23,172 nt of DNA, from positions 1 to 23,172 of the forward strand of contig CATAQZ010000048.1 of assembly GCA_949487015.1 (NCBI GenBank), written 5' to 3'. This document shows positions 16,619-23,172 of the stretch, piece after piece (position 1 is the stretch's first letter; each line of letters opens with the position of its first letter). Origin of the DNA: Flavobacteriales bacterium UBA4585 (GTDB taxonomy: Bacteria; Bacteroidota; Bacteroidia; Flavobacteriales; Schleiferiaceae). Position numbers and translations under genes: made by a program. The notes under the pieces are model-generated. The model saw only the letters and a list, made by a program, of their open reading frames with translations. It did no database searches and was not told the DNA's origin.

Positions 16619-17866
16619 TTATTCTTCGTCTTCGAATTCTTTCTGAAGTACGTTTAGGATGTGCTCTGCCGTCTCAACTTCTAAATCCGCACGTGAAACC
16701 AATTCCTCTTTGGTCAATTTCAACACGCTCTTCGCAGTATCACATCCAATCTTTTTCAATTCCGCGATAACCCATGCTTCAATCTCATCAGAGAATTGAT
16801 CCAATTCAATATCGTCTTCGATTTCAATATCATCGCGGTACACGTCAATCTCCATGCTTACCAATTTACTGGCAAGACGAATGTTAGTACCACCACGACC
16901 GATGGCTAAACTCACCTGATCTGGTGCTAAAAAAGCCTCTACACGACCCGCTTCCTCATCAATGTTGAGGCTGGTCACTTTAGCAGGGCTTAATGCACGC
17001 TGGATGTACAATTGTAAGTTCGTAGTGTAGTTAATTACATCAATATTCTCATTGCGTAATTCGCGAACGATTGAATGAATACGGGATCCCTTCATACCTA
17101 CACAGGCACCTACAGGGTCGATTCTATCGTCGTATGATTCTACTGCAACTTTCGCTTTTTCACCAGGAATACGCACCACACCTTTGATGGTGATCAAACC
17201 GTCGTATACCTCAGGGATTTCTTGCTCAAATAATTTTGCTAAGAAGCGCTCATCTGTACGAGACATAATGACCACAGGCTTCGTTCCGCGGAACACAACC
17301 TCTTTAACAACGGCGCGGATAGGATCTCCTTTACGGAAAAATTCGCGCTCACCAATCATTTGATCTTTCGGAAGAATAAGCTCATTTCCTTCATCGTCGT
17401 AAACGATGACTTCGCGGTGACGTACGTGGTGTACTTCACCTGTAATGATCTCACCTTCTAAATCTTTATAGCGCTTGAACAATTCAGAGCTGTCGTGCTC
17501 TTGAATACGACTTACTAAGTTTTGACGGAATGCTAAGATGAATCGGCGTCCTAAATCGATCAGTTTAACCTCTTCCGAAACTTCTTCACCTACTTCGTAA
17601 TCTGGCTCAATTTTCAATGCTGCGCTAAGTTCGATTTCCATGTTATCGTCCTCTACTGCACCGTCTTCAACTACCGTACGGTTACGCCAAATCTCCAAAT
17701 CACCCTTATCCGGGTTAACAATCACATCAAAGTTTTCATCGTCTTCGTACTTCTTGCGCAACTGGTTGCGAAAAGCCTCTTCGATGAATGCCATGAGCGT
17801 AATTCTGTCGATATTTTTCTCCTCCTTAAACGCGAGGAAGCTTTCAATAATCGCCTGATTTTCCAT
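16619..17866 (-). CDS. nusA: Transcription termination/antitermination factor NusA
   Basis: NusA binds RNA polymerase and nascent RNA and modulates pausing, termination and antitermination. In the 415-residue protein the N-terminal polymerase-binding domain covers ~1-130. An S1 domain lies at ~137-195 (GEIITGEVHHVRHREVIVY). Two KH domains have GXXG loops, GMKGSR at ~257 and GRGGTN at ~320. A C-terminal helix-hairpin-helix-like segment lies at ~365-415 and ends in an acidic tail. It is shorter than E. coli NusA (495 residues), consistent with having one such C-terminal module rather than two. It sits between rimP (19-base gap) and infB (21-base gap). Confidence 0.97.
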   Translation of the reverse strand: MENQAIIESFLAFKEEKNIDRITLMAFIEEAFRNQLRKKYEDDENFDVIVNPDKGDLEIWRNRTVVEDGAVEDDNMEIELSAALKIEPDYEVGEEVSEEVKLIDLGRRFILAFRQNLVSRIQEHDSSELFKRYKDLEGEIITGEVHHVRHREVIVYDDEGNELILPKDQMIGEREFFRKGDPIRAVVKEVVFRGTKPVVIMSRTDERFLAKLFEQEIPEVYDGLITIKGVVRIPGEKAKVAVESYDDRIDPVGACVGMKGSRIHSIVRELRNENIDVINYTTNLQLYIQRALSPAKVTSLNIDEEAGRVEAFLAPDQVSLAIGRGGTNIRLASKLVSMEIDVYRDDIEIEDDIELDQFSDEIEAWVIAELKKIGCDTAKSVLKLTKEELVSRADLEVETAEHILNVLQKEFEDEE

Positions 17867-17885
17867 TGTTTATATCTGAATAATC

Positions 17886-18326
17886 CTATTTAAACTTAAT
17901 TGCCACTTTTGCTTCGGTAAGCGCCGTGAATTCAATTTTTAATTCCTTGTTGGGGTCACTCTTCTTTTTCTGAGGCACGCTGAGCACAATGTACTCTTCC
18001 GCTACTTCGATCAGCTGACCTTCGTCTTCTCTATCGTCGTATTTCACTTTTAAGAAGCGACCTTCGTTCTTTTTGTATTGGCGCCAAATTTTAAGGGGAC
18101 GCGTTAAATCTGGGCTACTTACCGTTAGATTGAAATCTTCTTCATCTCGGTCTAGTAACGATTCTACTTTACGATTAATCATTTTAATCTGCTCAATCGT
18201 AAGACCAGAATCAGCATCGACATAAGCAACAATCACATTATTCGGCTTGACTTCAAGATCAACCAAAAAGGCGTCGTTTTCATCCGCCGCAGTCGTTAAG
18301 GCTTTTGCTACTTTGTCGTATTCCAT
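17886..18326 (-). CDS. rimP: Ribosome maturation factor RimP
   Basis: RimP assists assembly of the 30S ribosomal subunit. The 146-residue length is normal. The N-terminal domain has the typical FLVDLEVKPNNVIVAYVDADSGLTIEQ and the LLDRDEEDFNLTVSSPDLTRPL region, where the SPGxxRPL family motif reads SPDLTRPL. The C-terminal Sm-like β-barrel covers ~85-146. It is the first gene of the conserved rimP-nusA-infB operon. A promoter box lies at 18388-18395, and a terminator-like hairpin lies between that box and the start codon. Confidence 0.95.
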   Translation of the reverse strand: MEYDKVAKALTTAADENDAFLVDLEVKPNNVIVAYVDADSGLTIEQIKMINRKVESLLDRDEEDFNLTVSSPDLTRPLKIWRQYKKNEGRFLKVKYDDREDEGQLIEVAEEYIVLSVPQKKKSDPNKELKIEFTALTEAKVAIKFK

Positions 18327-18340
18327 AAATTACCACCAAT

Positions 18341-18369
18341 AAAAGAGGGGACTCTAGGTCCCCCTTTTG
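18341..18369 (-). promoter_or_regulatory. Terminator-like hairpin in the rimP leader (candidate attenuator)
   Basis: On the minus strand an AAAAGGGGGAC arm (18368-18358) and a loop CTAGA are followed by GTCCCCTCTTTT (18352-18341) and ATT. Six perfect pairs, one mismatch, one wobble and three A-T pairs give a GC-rich stem running into a T-rich tract. It lies downstream of the TATATTTG box and about 15 bases before the rimP ATG. Because the neighbouring gene is divergent, it cannot be an ordinary gene-end terminator. Attenuation, possibly NusA-linked, is inference. Confidence 0.5.
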
Positions 18370-18387
18370 CAAGTCAAAAAGTTTCGA

Positions 18388-18395
18388 CAAATATA
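18388..18395 (-). promoter_or_regulatory. Bacteroidota -7 promoter box for rimP-nusA-infB
   Basis: Read on the minus strand the bases are TATATTTG, an exact TAnnTTTG match, about 62 bases before the rimP start. It would give a leader of roughly 55 bases that includes the hairpin at 18341-18369. Confidence 0.55.
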
Positions 18396-18528
18396 GACAT
18401 TTATTTTATTGACAGCGCACTGTGAATAACCACAAGCCTAAATACCTACGATTTTGTGATTTTAAGCGATTAATACGCTCTCAATCGATTCATTTTAAGC
18501 ATTTTCACTACATTCGGAGTTCGCTTAC

Positions 18529-19209
18529 ATGTCAATTATGAACAAAACCATTAGTATTCTCGTAGTGGACGACCACCCTATTGTACGAGGAGGGATTAAA
18601 ACCATGCTTGAAATGGGCAAGTTTGAGTCCTATTCGTTCCAGGTTAAAGAGGCTGGGAACATTCTAGATGCCTTAAAATTGGCCGATCAATATGCTTTTC
18701 ATTTAATCATCACTGATTCGCAACTGGGTAAACACTCCGGAGCAGAACTCACGAAATCATTATTGCGCTTGTCGCCCGAACAGTCGGTCTTAGGATTTTC
18801 GGAATCGGACGACATGAATGTAGTGGAGCACATGCTGAAAGCTGGAGCTCAGGGTTTTATTAAAAAGAGTGTCGATACTGGCGAGCTTATAAAAGCCATC
18901 ACAGCCATTCTAGAAGGCCGCCTGTACTATGCTTTGGACATTGCAAATTCGCTCATTGAACGGAGAATTTTAGGCAAGACATTTGCTGAATTCCACAGCA
19001 ATAACCCAGCCGTTGCCCGATTAAGTAAGCGAGAGATTGAAATTCTCAAATACATAGCAGACCAATTGACGAATGAAGAAATTGCTAAAAAACTTTTCTT
19101 GTCGAAACGCACCATCGACAACCACCGACAAAACATTTTGAATAAATTGGGCATGAACAACACCGCTGGTCTCGTGCGATTTGCTGTAGAAAACGGCCTG
19201 CTTCACTAG
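18529..19209 (+). CDS. Response regulator, LuxR/NarL-type
   Basis: A 226-residue two-component output protein. The receiver domain (~5-130) has the acidic pair Asp14/Asp15 (VVDDHP) and the phospho-acceptor Asp63 in LIITDSQL. A Ser at ~91 (GFSESDD) takes the Thr/Ser switch position, and a Lys lies at ~112 (GFIKKS). The C-terminal LuxR HTH (~163-226) begins LSKREIEILKYIADQLTNEEIA and contains the recognition-helix region LSKRTIDNHRQNILNKLG. No histidine kinase is adjacent, so it is an orphan here. Its target genes are unknown. The start may be the ATG at 18529 or the one at 18538 (MNKTISILVVDD), which fits the family better. A near-consensus box TACATTCG (one mismatch) lies at 18509-18516. A strong terminator follows. 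Confidence 0.92.
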   Translation: MSIMNKTISILVVDDHPIVRGGIKTMLEMGKFESYSFQVKEAGNILDALKLADQYAFHLIITDSQLGKHSGAELTKSLLRLSPEQSVLGFSESDDMNVVEHMLKAGAQGFIKKSVDTGELIKAITAILEGRLYYALDIANSLIERRILGKTFAEFHSNNPAVARLSKREIEILKYIADQLTNEEIAKKLFLSKRTIDNHRQNILNKLGMNNTAGLVRFAVENGLLH

Positions 19210-19233
19210 ACTTTTAAAATCTTCAATAAATAG

Positions 19234-19264
19234 AAAAAGCGCGCCCGATGGGCGCGCTTTTTTA
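19234..19264 (+). terminator. Strong intrinsic terminator of the response-regulator gene
   Basis: The stem AGCGCGCCC / GGGCGCGCT (loop GAT), extended by A-T pairs, is followed by a run of six or more T residues. It lies 25 bases after the stop codon of the response regulator. Confidence 0.93.
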
Positions 19265-19276
19265 TGGGATAAAGGC

Positions 19277-19312
19277 AAAAAAAATCCCCTGGGCGCTGCG
19301 CGCCCAGGGGAT
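19277..19312 (-). terminator. Strong intrinsic terminator of the starch-binding T9SS gene
   Basis: A perfect 13-bp stem (19284-19296 with 19300-19312, loop TGC) is followed on the minus strand by eight T residues (plus-strand A-run 19277-19284). It is placed just after the end of the gene at 19338. It is nearly identical to the hairpin at 13758-13794, with one compensated base-pair change. Confidence 0.92.
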
Positions 19313-19337
19313 CTGTAATTACATATAACGGTATCGC

Positions 19338-20963
19338 TTATTCAACAATAACCTTGAGTGTTTTCGTTGCGCCCTTCGCATCAGCGATGTTCACATAATA
19401 CATACCGCTCACCATATTATTGCGCTCTAAAGTGATATCACCTTGTACGTTTTCGAAGCCAGCAACTACGCGGCCAGTAATATCAAATACACGAACTGAA
19501 TAGCGTCCTGCGTTGCCTAAAGCGATTGTTGCGCTTTCATTCATTGGGTTAGGACGAATGCTCACGCCTGAAAGTGCATCTTCTTCAACAGAAATGAATG
19601 AACACTGACCGAAGATGTGTTGTACAGTATCAGCACTACCTGAACGCGCGAAGAAACGGTTGTACGAACCCACACCATTGTCTACACCACAATCCATAGG
19701 AACTGGCTCATGATTTGCAGTGTTGCTTGGGTCACCATTTGAGAAACGGTATTCCATAGTACCTGGACAGTAATTCGCTTCCGTAGCAATGTACTGACCC
19801 GCAACAGAATGAGGAACCATAGGAACGGCATTTGCATCCCACTGTGTGAACGCACCCATTAAATAGATGGTATCTGCAGGAGTAAATGCTGCTTGTGTAA
19901 AGTCAACGATGAATGTAACATCCGCTGTAGCTGGAACAGCTGCACAAGGACCGTATGTATCGTTACCGAAACAACGGGTTGCAACTGTAGAATCAGAGCT
20001 CACAGTAACGATTTTGTTACCACCGCCTTCCCAGTTGGTATTGCCGTTTTCGTGGATACGTGCCTTGAACTGGAAATCGCCTGAATCTACATCTGTGTAA
20101 GAGATTGAATAAATGCCGTCACCGTCTGGATCCGTCATCAATTCTCCACCCCAACCATTGATTGGGCCTGCAAGTGTAACAGAGTCTACAGTACCACACG
20201 CGGCGATAGAACTCACATCAACATTCACTGTAATGTCATATGTAGATACTACCATACAAGGGCCACACATGTTGTAACACACCTCGTAAACACCGCTGAC
20301 TGTATCTGTGTAGAATCGATTGTCACCTTGATTAATACCTGCTGTTGATGCTTGACATGTAGAAGGTACAGACTCAACATCACTCCAAGTATTTCCATTT
20401 AGAAACTTAAAATAGGTAGAATCCGTTTTACCGACATAAGCAATGTAACGGTACACACCGTCAAAATTTACCATCTGACTTTTGGCTGGGTCCCAACCTT
20501 GAAAGTTTCCAGCAACGTGCGCAGAGTCCGCACTTAACGTTTGTAAAGCGTAATCCACTTTAAATTGAATGGCTTTCTGTCCAGCTGGCGCTGCACCTGC
20601 GAACATAACCGCAGGAAGGGTGGTATCTGAAGAGATTACCGCCCAACGGTTACCGTTACCATTGGTTCCAACATTAACTGCAGAAGGAACACTTTCGTCG
20701 TCTCCCCAAGCGTTACCGTTAAGAAATTTATACTCCAATTGACCAGCGGATACACTGACTGTAGTAGCATAGATTGAAGACGTACCGACTTGCGTTAAAC
20801 CGGTCGTTGAAGGTGACCAGCTTTGGAATGATCCTGCTACGTGTACACCGTTAGAATTCACAGAAGCAGATCCTAAATCTACTTGGAACGTAACGCTGTG
20901 TGTTTGAGCAAATGCAGTTACACCCAAAAATAAGGCAGCTGCTAAAGCGTAGAGTTTTTTCAT
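19338..20963 (-). CDS. T9SS-exported protein with four starch-binding-like (E-set/CBM) repeats
   Basis: This 541-residue protein is predicted to be exported and surface-attached. The signal peptide is ~1-20 (ends AFAQ). Four tandem β-sandwich repeats lie at ~22-122, 131-236, 242-340 and 346-455. Each begins with an F.VD-type strand and has a glucan-binding-like motif: VAGSFQSWSP, VAGNFQGWDP, LAGPINGWGG and LMGAFTQWDA. A second shared block reads YKFLNGNAWGDDESVP, FKFLNGNTWSDVESVP, FKARIHENGNTNW and YRFSNGDPSNTANHEPVP. The pattern resembles AMPK/CBM48- or CBM20-like glycogen/starch-binding modules. Paired cysteines appear in repeats 2-4. Residues ~466-541 (VSIRPNPMNESATI to GMYYVNI) are a T9SS type A sorting domain. 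It is divergent from the GH13 gene, so a role in surface capture of α-glucans is likely; the ligand is inference. Confidence 0.88.
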   Translation of the reverse strand: MKKLYALAAALFLGVTAFAQTHSVTFQVDLGSASVNSNGVHVAGSFQSWSPSTTGLTQVGTSSIYATTVSVSAGQLEYKFLNGNAWGDDESVPSAVNVGTNGNGNRWAVISSDTTLPAVMFAGAAPAGQKAIQFKVDYALQTLSADSAHVAGNFQGWDPAKSQMVNFDGVYRYIAYVGKTDSTYFKFLNGNTWSDVESVPSTCQASTAGINQGDNRFYTDTVSGVYEVCYNMCGPCMVVSTYDITVNVDVSSIAACGTVDSVTLAGPINGWGGELMTDPDGDGIYSISYTDVDSGDFQFKARIHENGNTNWEGGGNKIVTVSSDSTVATRCFGNDTYGPCAAVPATADVTFIVDFTQAAFTPADTIYLMGAFTQWDANAVPMVPHSVAGQYIATEANYCPGTMEYRFSNGDPSNTANHEPVPMDCGVDNGVGSYNRFFARSGSADTVQHIFGQCSFISVEEDALSGVSIRPNPMNESATIALGNAGRYSVRVFDITGRVVAGFENVQGDITLERNNMVSGMYYVNIADAKGATKTLKVIVE

Positions 20964-21003
20964 AATTATGATAGATTGATTATTAAATGTACTTAGTACT
21001 CCT

Positions 21004-21011
21004 CAAAGTTA
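21004..21011 (-). promoter_or_regulatory. Bacteroidota -7 promoter box for the starch-binding T9SS gene
   Basis: Read on the minus strand the bases are TAACTTTG, an exact TAnnTTTG match, about 40 bases before the ATG at 20963. No clear -33 box at the usual spacing. Confidence 0.5.
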
Positions 21012-21060
21012 GTCCAAACAAATACAGGTGCTAAGAGGATTTTGGCCGATTTTTAACCAT

Positions 21061-21080
21061 ATTATTGCATATTACTGCAT
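21061..21080. repeat. 10-bp tandem direct repeat just before the amylase start codon
   Basis: Two adjacent copies, ATTATTGCAT and ATTACTGCAT, differ at one base and end 3 bases before the ATG at 21084. CAT recurs at exact 10-base spacing (21058, 21068, 21078). The first copy also contains TATTATTG (21060-21067), one mismatch from the -7 promoter box. It may therefore be an operator, a promoter element or both. Confidence 0.55.
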
Positions 21081-21083
21081 CAA

Positions 21084-22838
21084 ATGAAGAAATCTGCTTC
21101 TAAAATCGTTTTCCTCACCGTACTGCTGGTTGCCAGTTTCTCGCTTAAAGGGCAAAAAGTGCACCGCATGGATCCGCCCAATTGGTGGGTAAATCACCCC
21201 TTAGATACGGTAGAAATCTTACTTCAAGGCGAGGGCCTTCTAAAGTGGGACGTTATCGTCCACAATGATGCGGGAAAGGTCCTACAAACCTCGCATTACG
21301 GGGACCACTATTCCCACGTCCGATTATGGATTCGTCCCAATTATACCAAGGCGGCCATTCCTCTAAAAATTGGTCCTTACACTTTCGATTTTCCCCTTCT
21401 CAAACGAAACGACCACAAGCCACAAGGATTGAGCGACAGCGACCTCATCTACCTGATCACCCCTGACCGATTCCACAACGGCGACACCACGAACGACGAT
21501 ATACCCGGCATGCGCGAGCGTGGCACGAATCGCGAAGCACCCTACGCGCGTCACGGAGGTGACCTCCAAGGTATTCAAATGGGTCTCGACCATATTGAAA
21601 GGCTTGGTGCAACGGCACTTTGGATCAATCCCGTTTTAGAAAATGATATGGAGCGGGACAGCTACCACGGCTATGCCATCACGGACCATTACAAAATAGA
21701 CCCGCGGTATGGTGGTAACGAGGCGATGACCCAATTGACCACCGCGATCCAAAAAAGGGGCATGAAGCACATCATGGACATCATATACAATCATTGGGGC
21801 ATTGAACACTATTTGCACCGTCAACTACCCGATTCTGCCATGGTCCATTTCAATCCGGACGGTACTATTCCCTATTCGAATTTCAGATTTTCTGCTTTGG
21901 CCGATCCACACGCGAAGGCGCAGGACAAGCAGGCCTTTGAGCATGGGTGGTTTGCCGGAGCAATGCCTGATCTGGACCAAACCCATCCGCTCACCGCATC
22001 TTACCTGAACTACTCCACATTATGGTACATCGAGATGTTTGACGTCGACGCACTACGTTGCGATACCTATGCCTTTTCTGATCCCCTCTTCTTGCGTCGC
22101 ATGAACCAACGCCTCAAACGCCTTTACCCAAACATCTTCATCTTCGGCGAAACCTGGTCGTACAACGAAGCTTCACAGGCGTATTTCGCGCCAAACAAAA
22201 TGTACGAGGGGCATTTTTCCCTCAATGATGCGGTAACGGACTTTACCCTTTGGCGCGCCATCCATAATATGTACAATGCGGAAAAGCACGAACAATTTGG
22301 CTGGAATACCGGGGCGGGGGAGTTGTATTACCGATTAGTGAGCGACTATTTATACGAAAAGCCAGAAGACCTGATCATCTTTTTAGACAATCACGACGAC
22401 GGCAGATTCTTAGGCCAACATGGCGAAGACACAACTAAACTCAAAAGTGCACTCACCCTGCTCTACGCAATGCGCGGGATCCCTGTATTGTATTATGGAA
22501 CAGAGTTAGGCCTGAGCGGCCATCAAGACCATGGCACTATTCGCGAGGAAATGCCCGGTTTTGAAGGAGAGTTCCCTGATTTTGATAAATTAGGCGGGGA
22601 TTTGTTAGATTTGTGTCAAGAATTGGGCGCTTCTCGCAAGCTCCGCGGAAAAACCAGAGTTCGGCAAGAAGTTCCAAAAGACGGTTGGTACGTACTATGG
22701 ATCACTTCAGAGCAAGGCACTTGGCGATTGGTCATCAATGCTTCCGACGAGCAGCGGACCTACACCAATCCTTTTGAGCAGGAGGAAAACGTATATGAAC
22801 CTTGGGAAGCCCAAATGATGGAACTGGAACTATTATAA
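21084..22838 (+). CDS. Secreted GH13 α-amylase family enzyme (neopullulanase/cyclomaltodextrinase-like)
   Basis: A 584-residue glycoside hydrolase that should cleave α-1,4-glucans or maltodextrins. The signal peptide is ~1-23 (cleavage near LKGQ), with no lipobox. Residues ~25-110 are an N-terminal β-sandwich of the cyclomaltodextrinase type. The GH13 barrel follows, starting YLITPDRF. All four conserved regions are intact. Region I is DIIYNH (Asp232, His237). Region II is DALRCD, with Arg325 and nucleophile Asp327. Region III is FGETW, with acid/base Glu356. Region IV is FLDNHD, with His437 and Asp438. The fifth region, MPDLD (~294-298), is close to the neopullulanase/oligo-glucosidase types. 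A short C-terminal β-domain completes it. It resembles SusA-type enzymes, but exact specificity cannot be assigned. It is divergent from the starch-binding T9SS gene and followed after 1 base by an AraC regulator. Confidence 0.93.
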   Translation: MKKSASKIVFLTVLLVASFSLKGQKVHRMDPPNWWVNHPLDTVEILLQGEGLLKWDVIVHNDAGKVLQTSHYGDHYSHVRLWIRPNYTKAAIPLKIGPYTFDFPLLKRNDHKPQGLSDSDLIYLITPDRFHNGDTTNDDIPGMRERGTNREAPYARHGGDLQGIQMGLDHIERLGATALWINPVLENDMERDSYHGYAITDHYKIDPRYGGNEAMTQLTTAIQKRGMKHIMDIIYNHWGIEHYLHRQLPDSAMVHFNPDGTIPYSNFRFSALADPHAKAQDKQAFEHGWFAGAMPDLDQTHPLTASYLNYSTLWYIEMFDVDALRCDTYAFSDPLFLRRMNQRLKRLYPNIFIFGETWSYNEASQAYFAPNKMYEGHFSLNDAVTDFTLWRAIHNMYNAEKHEQFGWNTGAGELYYRLVSDYLYEKPEDLIIFLDNHDDGRFLGQHGEDTTKLKSALTLLYAMRGIPVLYYGTELGLSGHQDHGTIREEMPGFEGEFPDFDKLGGDLLDLCQELGASRKLRGKTRVRQEVPKDGWYVLWITSEQGTWRLVINASDEQRTYTNPFEQEENVYEPWEAQMMELELL

Positions 22839-22839
22839 C

Positions 22840-23172
22840 GTGAAAGCCACTATAGAAAATATCCGCATTGCAGAGCAGGACCGTAGCTACAATAGCTATG
22901 TCTTAGCGCAAAAGGCCGGACAAAATTTCCCTTCCATATTTAACGATTATTGGCACTACCACCCAGAAATCGAAATCACCTACATTGTCAAAGGAAAAGG
23001 CCTTGCCTTCATCGGTAATAAAACGATAGAGTTTGAACCGGGCCAAGCGTTCCTCTTAGGTCCTTATCTACCGCATAATTTCGTCAGTACGGAGGAGGAA
23101 GATGTGCAGATGGAAAAAGAATGCTGGGGGCTCCAATTCACCCAGGAATGGCTCAACAGCTTCAAAGAAAGT
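22840..23172 (+). CDS. AraC-family transcriptional regulator, N-terminal part (cut by window edge)
   Basis: An open frame of 111 codons starts at GTG 22840, one base after the amylase stop, and runs off the window. The frame has a TGA at 22816-22818 and no ATG before the GTG, so the GTG start is the best choice. The translation carries a cupin sensor domain typical of AraC regulators: a WHYHPEIEITYIVKGKG strand, then FIGNKTIEFEPGQAFLLGP and LPHNFVS. The HTH domain lies beyond the window. Tight coupling to the GH13 gene suggests co-transcription and control of the α-glucan locus; this is inference. Whether the ligand is a maltodextrin is unknown. Confidence 0.85.
   Translation, partial: MKATIENIRIAEQDRSYNSYVLAQKAGQNFPSIFNDYWHYHPEIEITYIVKGKGLAFIGNKTIEFEPGQAFLLGPYLPHNFVSTEEEDVQMEKECWGLQFTQEWLNSFKES

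Overview
The window looks like chromosomal DNA of a member of the Bacteroidota, most likely a free-living or marine Flavobacteriia/Cryomorphaceae-type organism. Three lines of evidence support this. Two large secreted proteins carry C-terminal sorting domains of the type IX secretion system (T9SS). Several genes have exact matches to the Bacteroidota -7 promoter box TAnnTTTG, with no strong Shine-Dalgarno sequences. The housekeeping proteins (IF-2, NusA, AspRS) have Bacteroidota-like lengths and sequences. No tRNA, rRNA, CRISPR array, insertion sequence or phage gene was seen, and no gap between genes exceeds about 200 bases.

Layout. 1-235: the end of an AraC-family regulator, converging on msrA (lipoprotein methionine sulfoxide reductase). 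msrA lies downstream of asd (aspartate-semialdehyde dehydrogenase) on the minus strand. 1991-4315: a secreted lamin-tail-domain protein, divergent from asd. 4483-5178: purQ. 5253-9587: a 1444-residue T9SS cargo protein with about 12 Asp-box repeats and PKD domains. 9631-11388: aspS. 11455-13730: tadA and an SSS-family symporter, divergent from aspS. 13817-18326: the classical rimP-nusA-infB translation/transcription operon on the minus strand. 18529-19209: an orphan LuxR-type response regulator. 19338-20963: a T9SS cargo protein with four starch-binding-like repeats. 21084-22838: a secreted GH13 alpha-amylase-type enzyme, divergent from the preceding gene. 22840 to the edge: an AraC-family regulator starting one base after the amylase stop.

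Working together. Most of the window is core metabolism and translation: lysine/threonine/methionine precursor synthesis, purine synthesis, Asp-tRNA charging, A34-to-I34 tRNA editing, and the NusA/IF-2 operon. The right end is the most locus-like part. A surface glucan-binding candidate, a secreted GH13 enzyme and an AraC regulator form a compact alpha-glucan module with no SusC/SusD pair visible. Convergent gene ends are separated by strong GC-rich terminators, two of which are near-copies of each other. The rimP leader contains a terminator-like hairpin between a good promoter box and the start codon, which suggests attenuation.

I did not find a clearly new defence or mobile system. The best leads are the compact starch locus with a 10-bp tandem repeat before the amylase gene, and the rimP leader hairpin.
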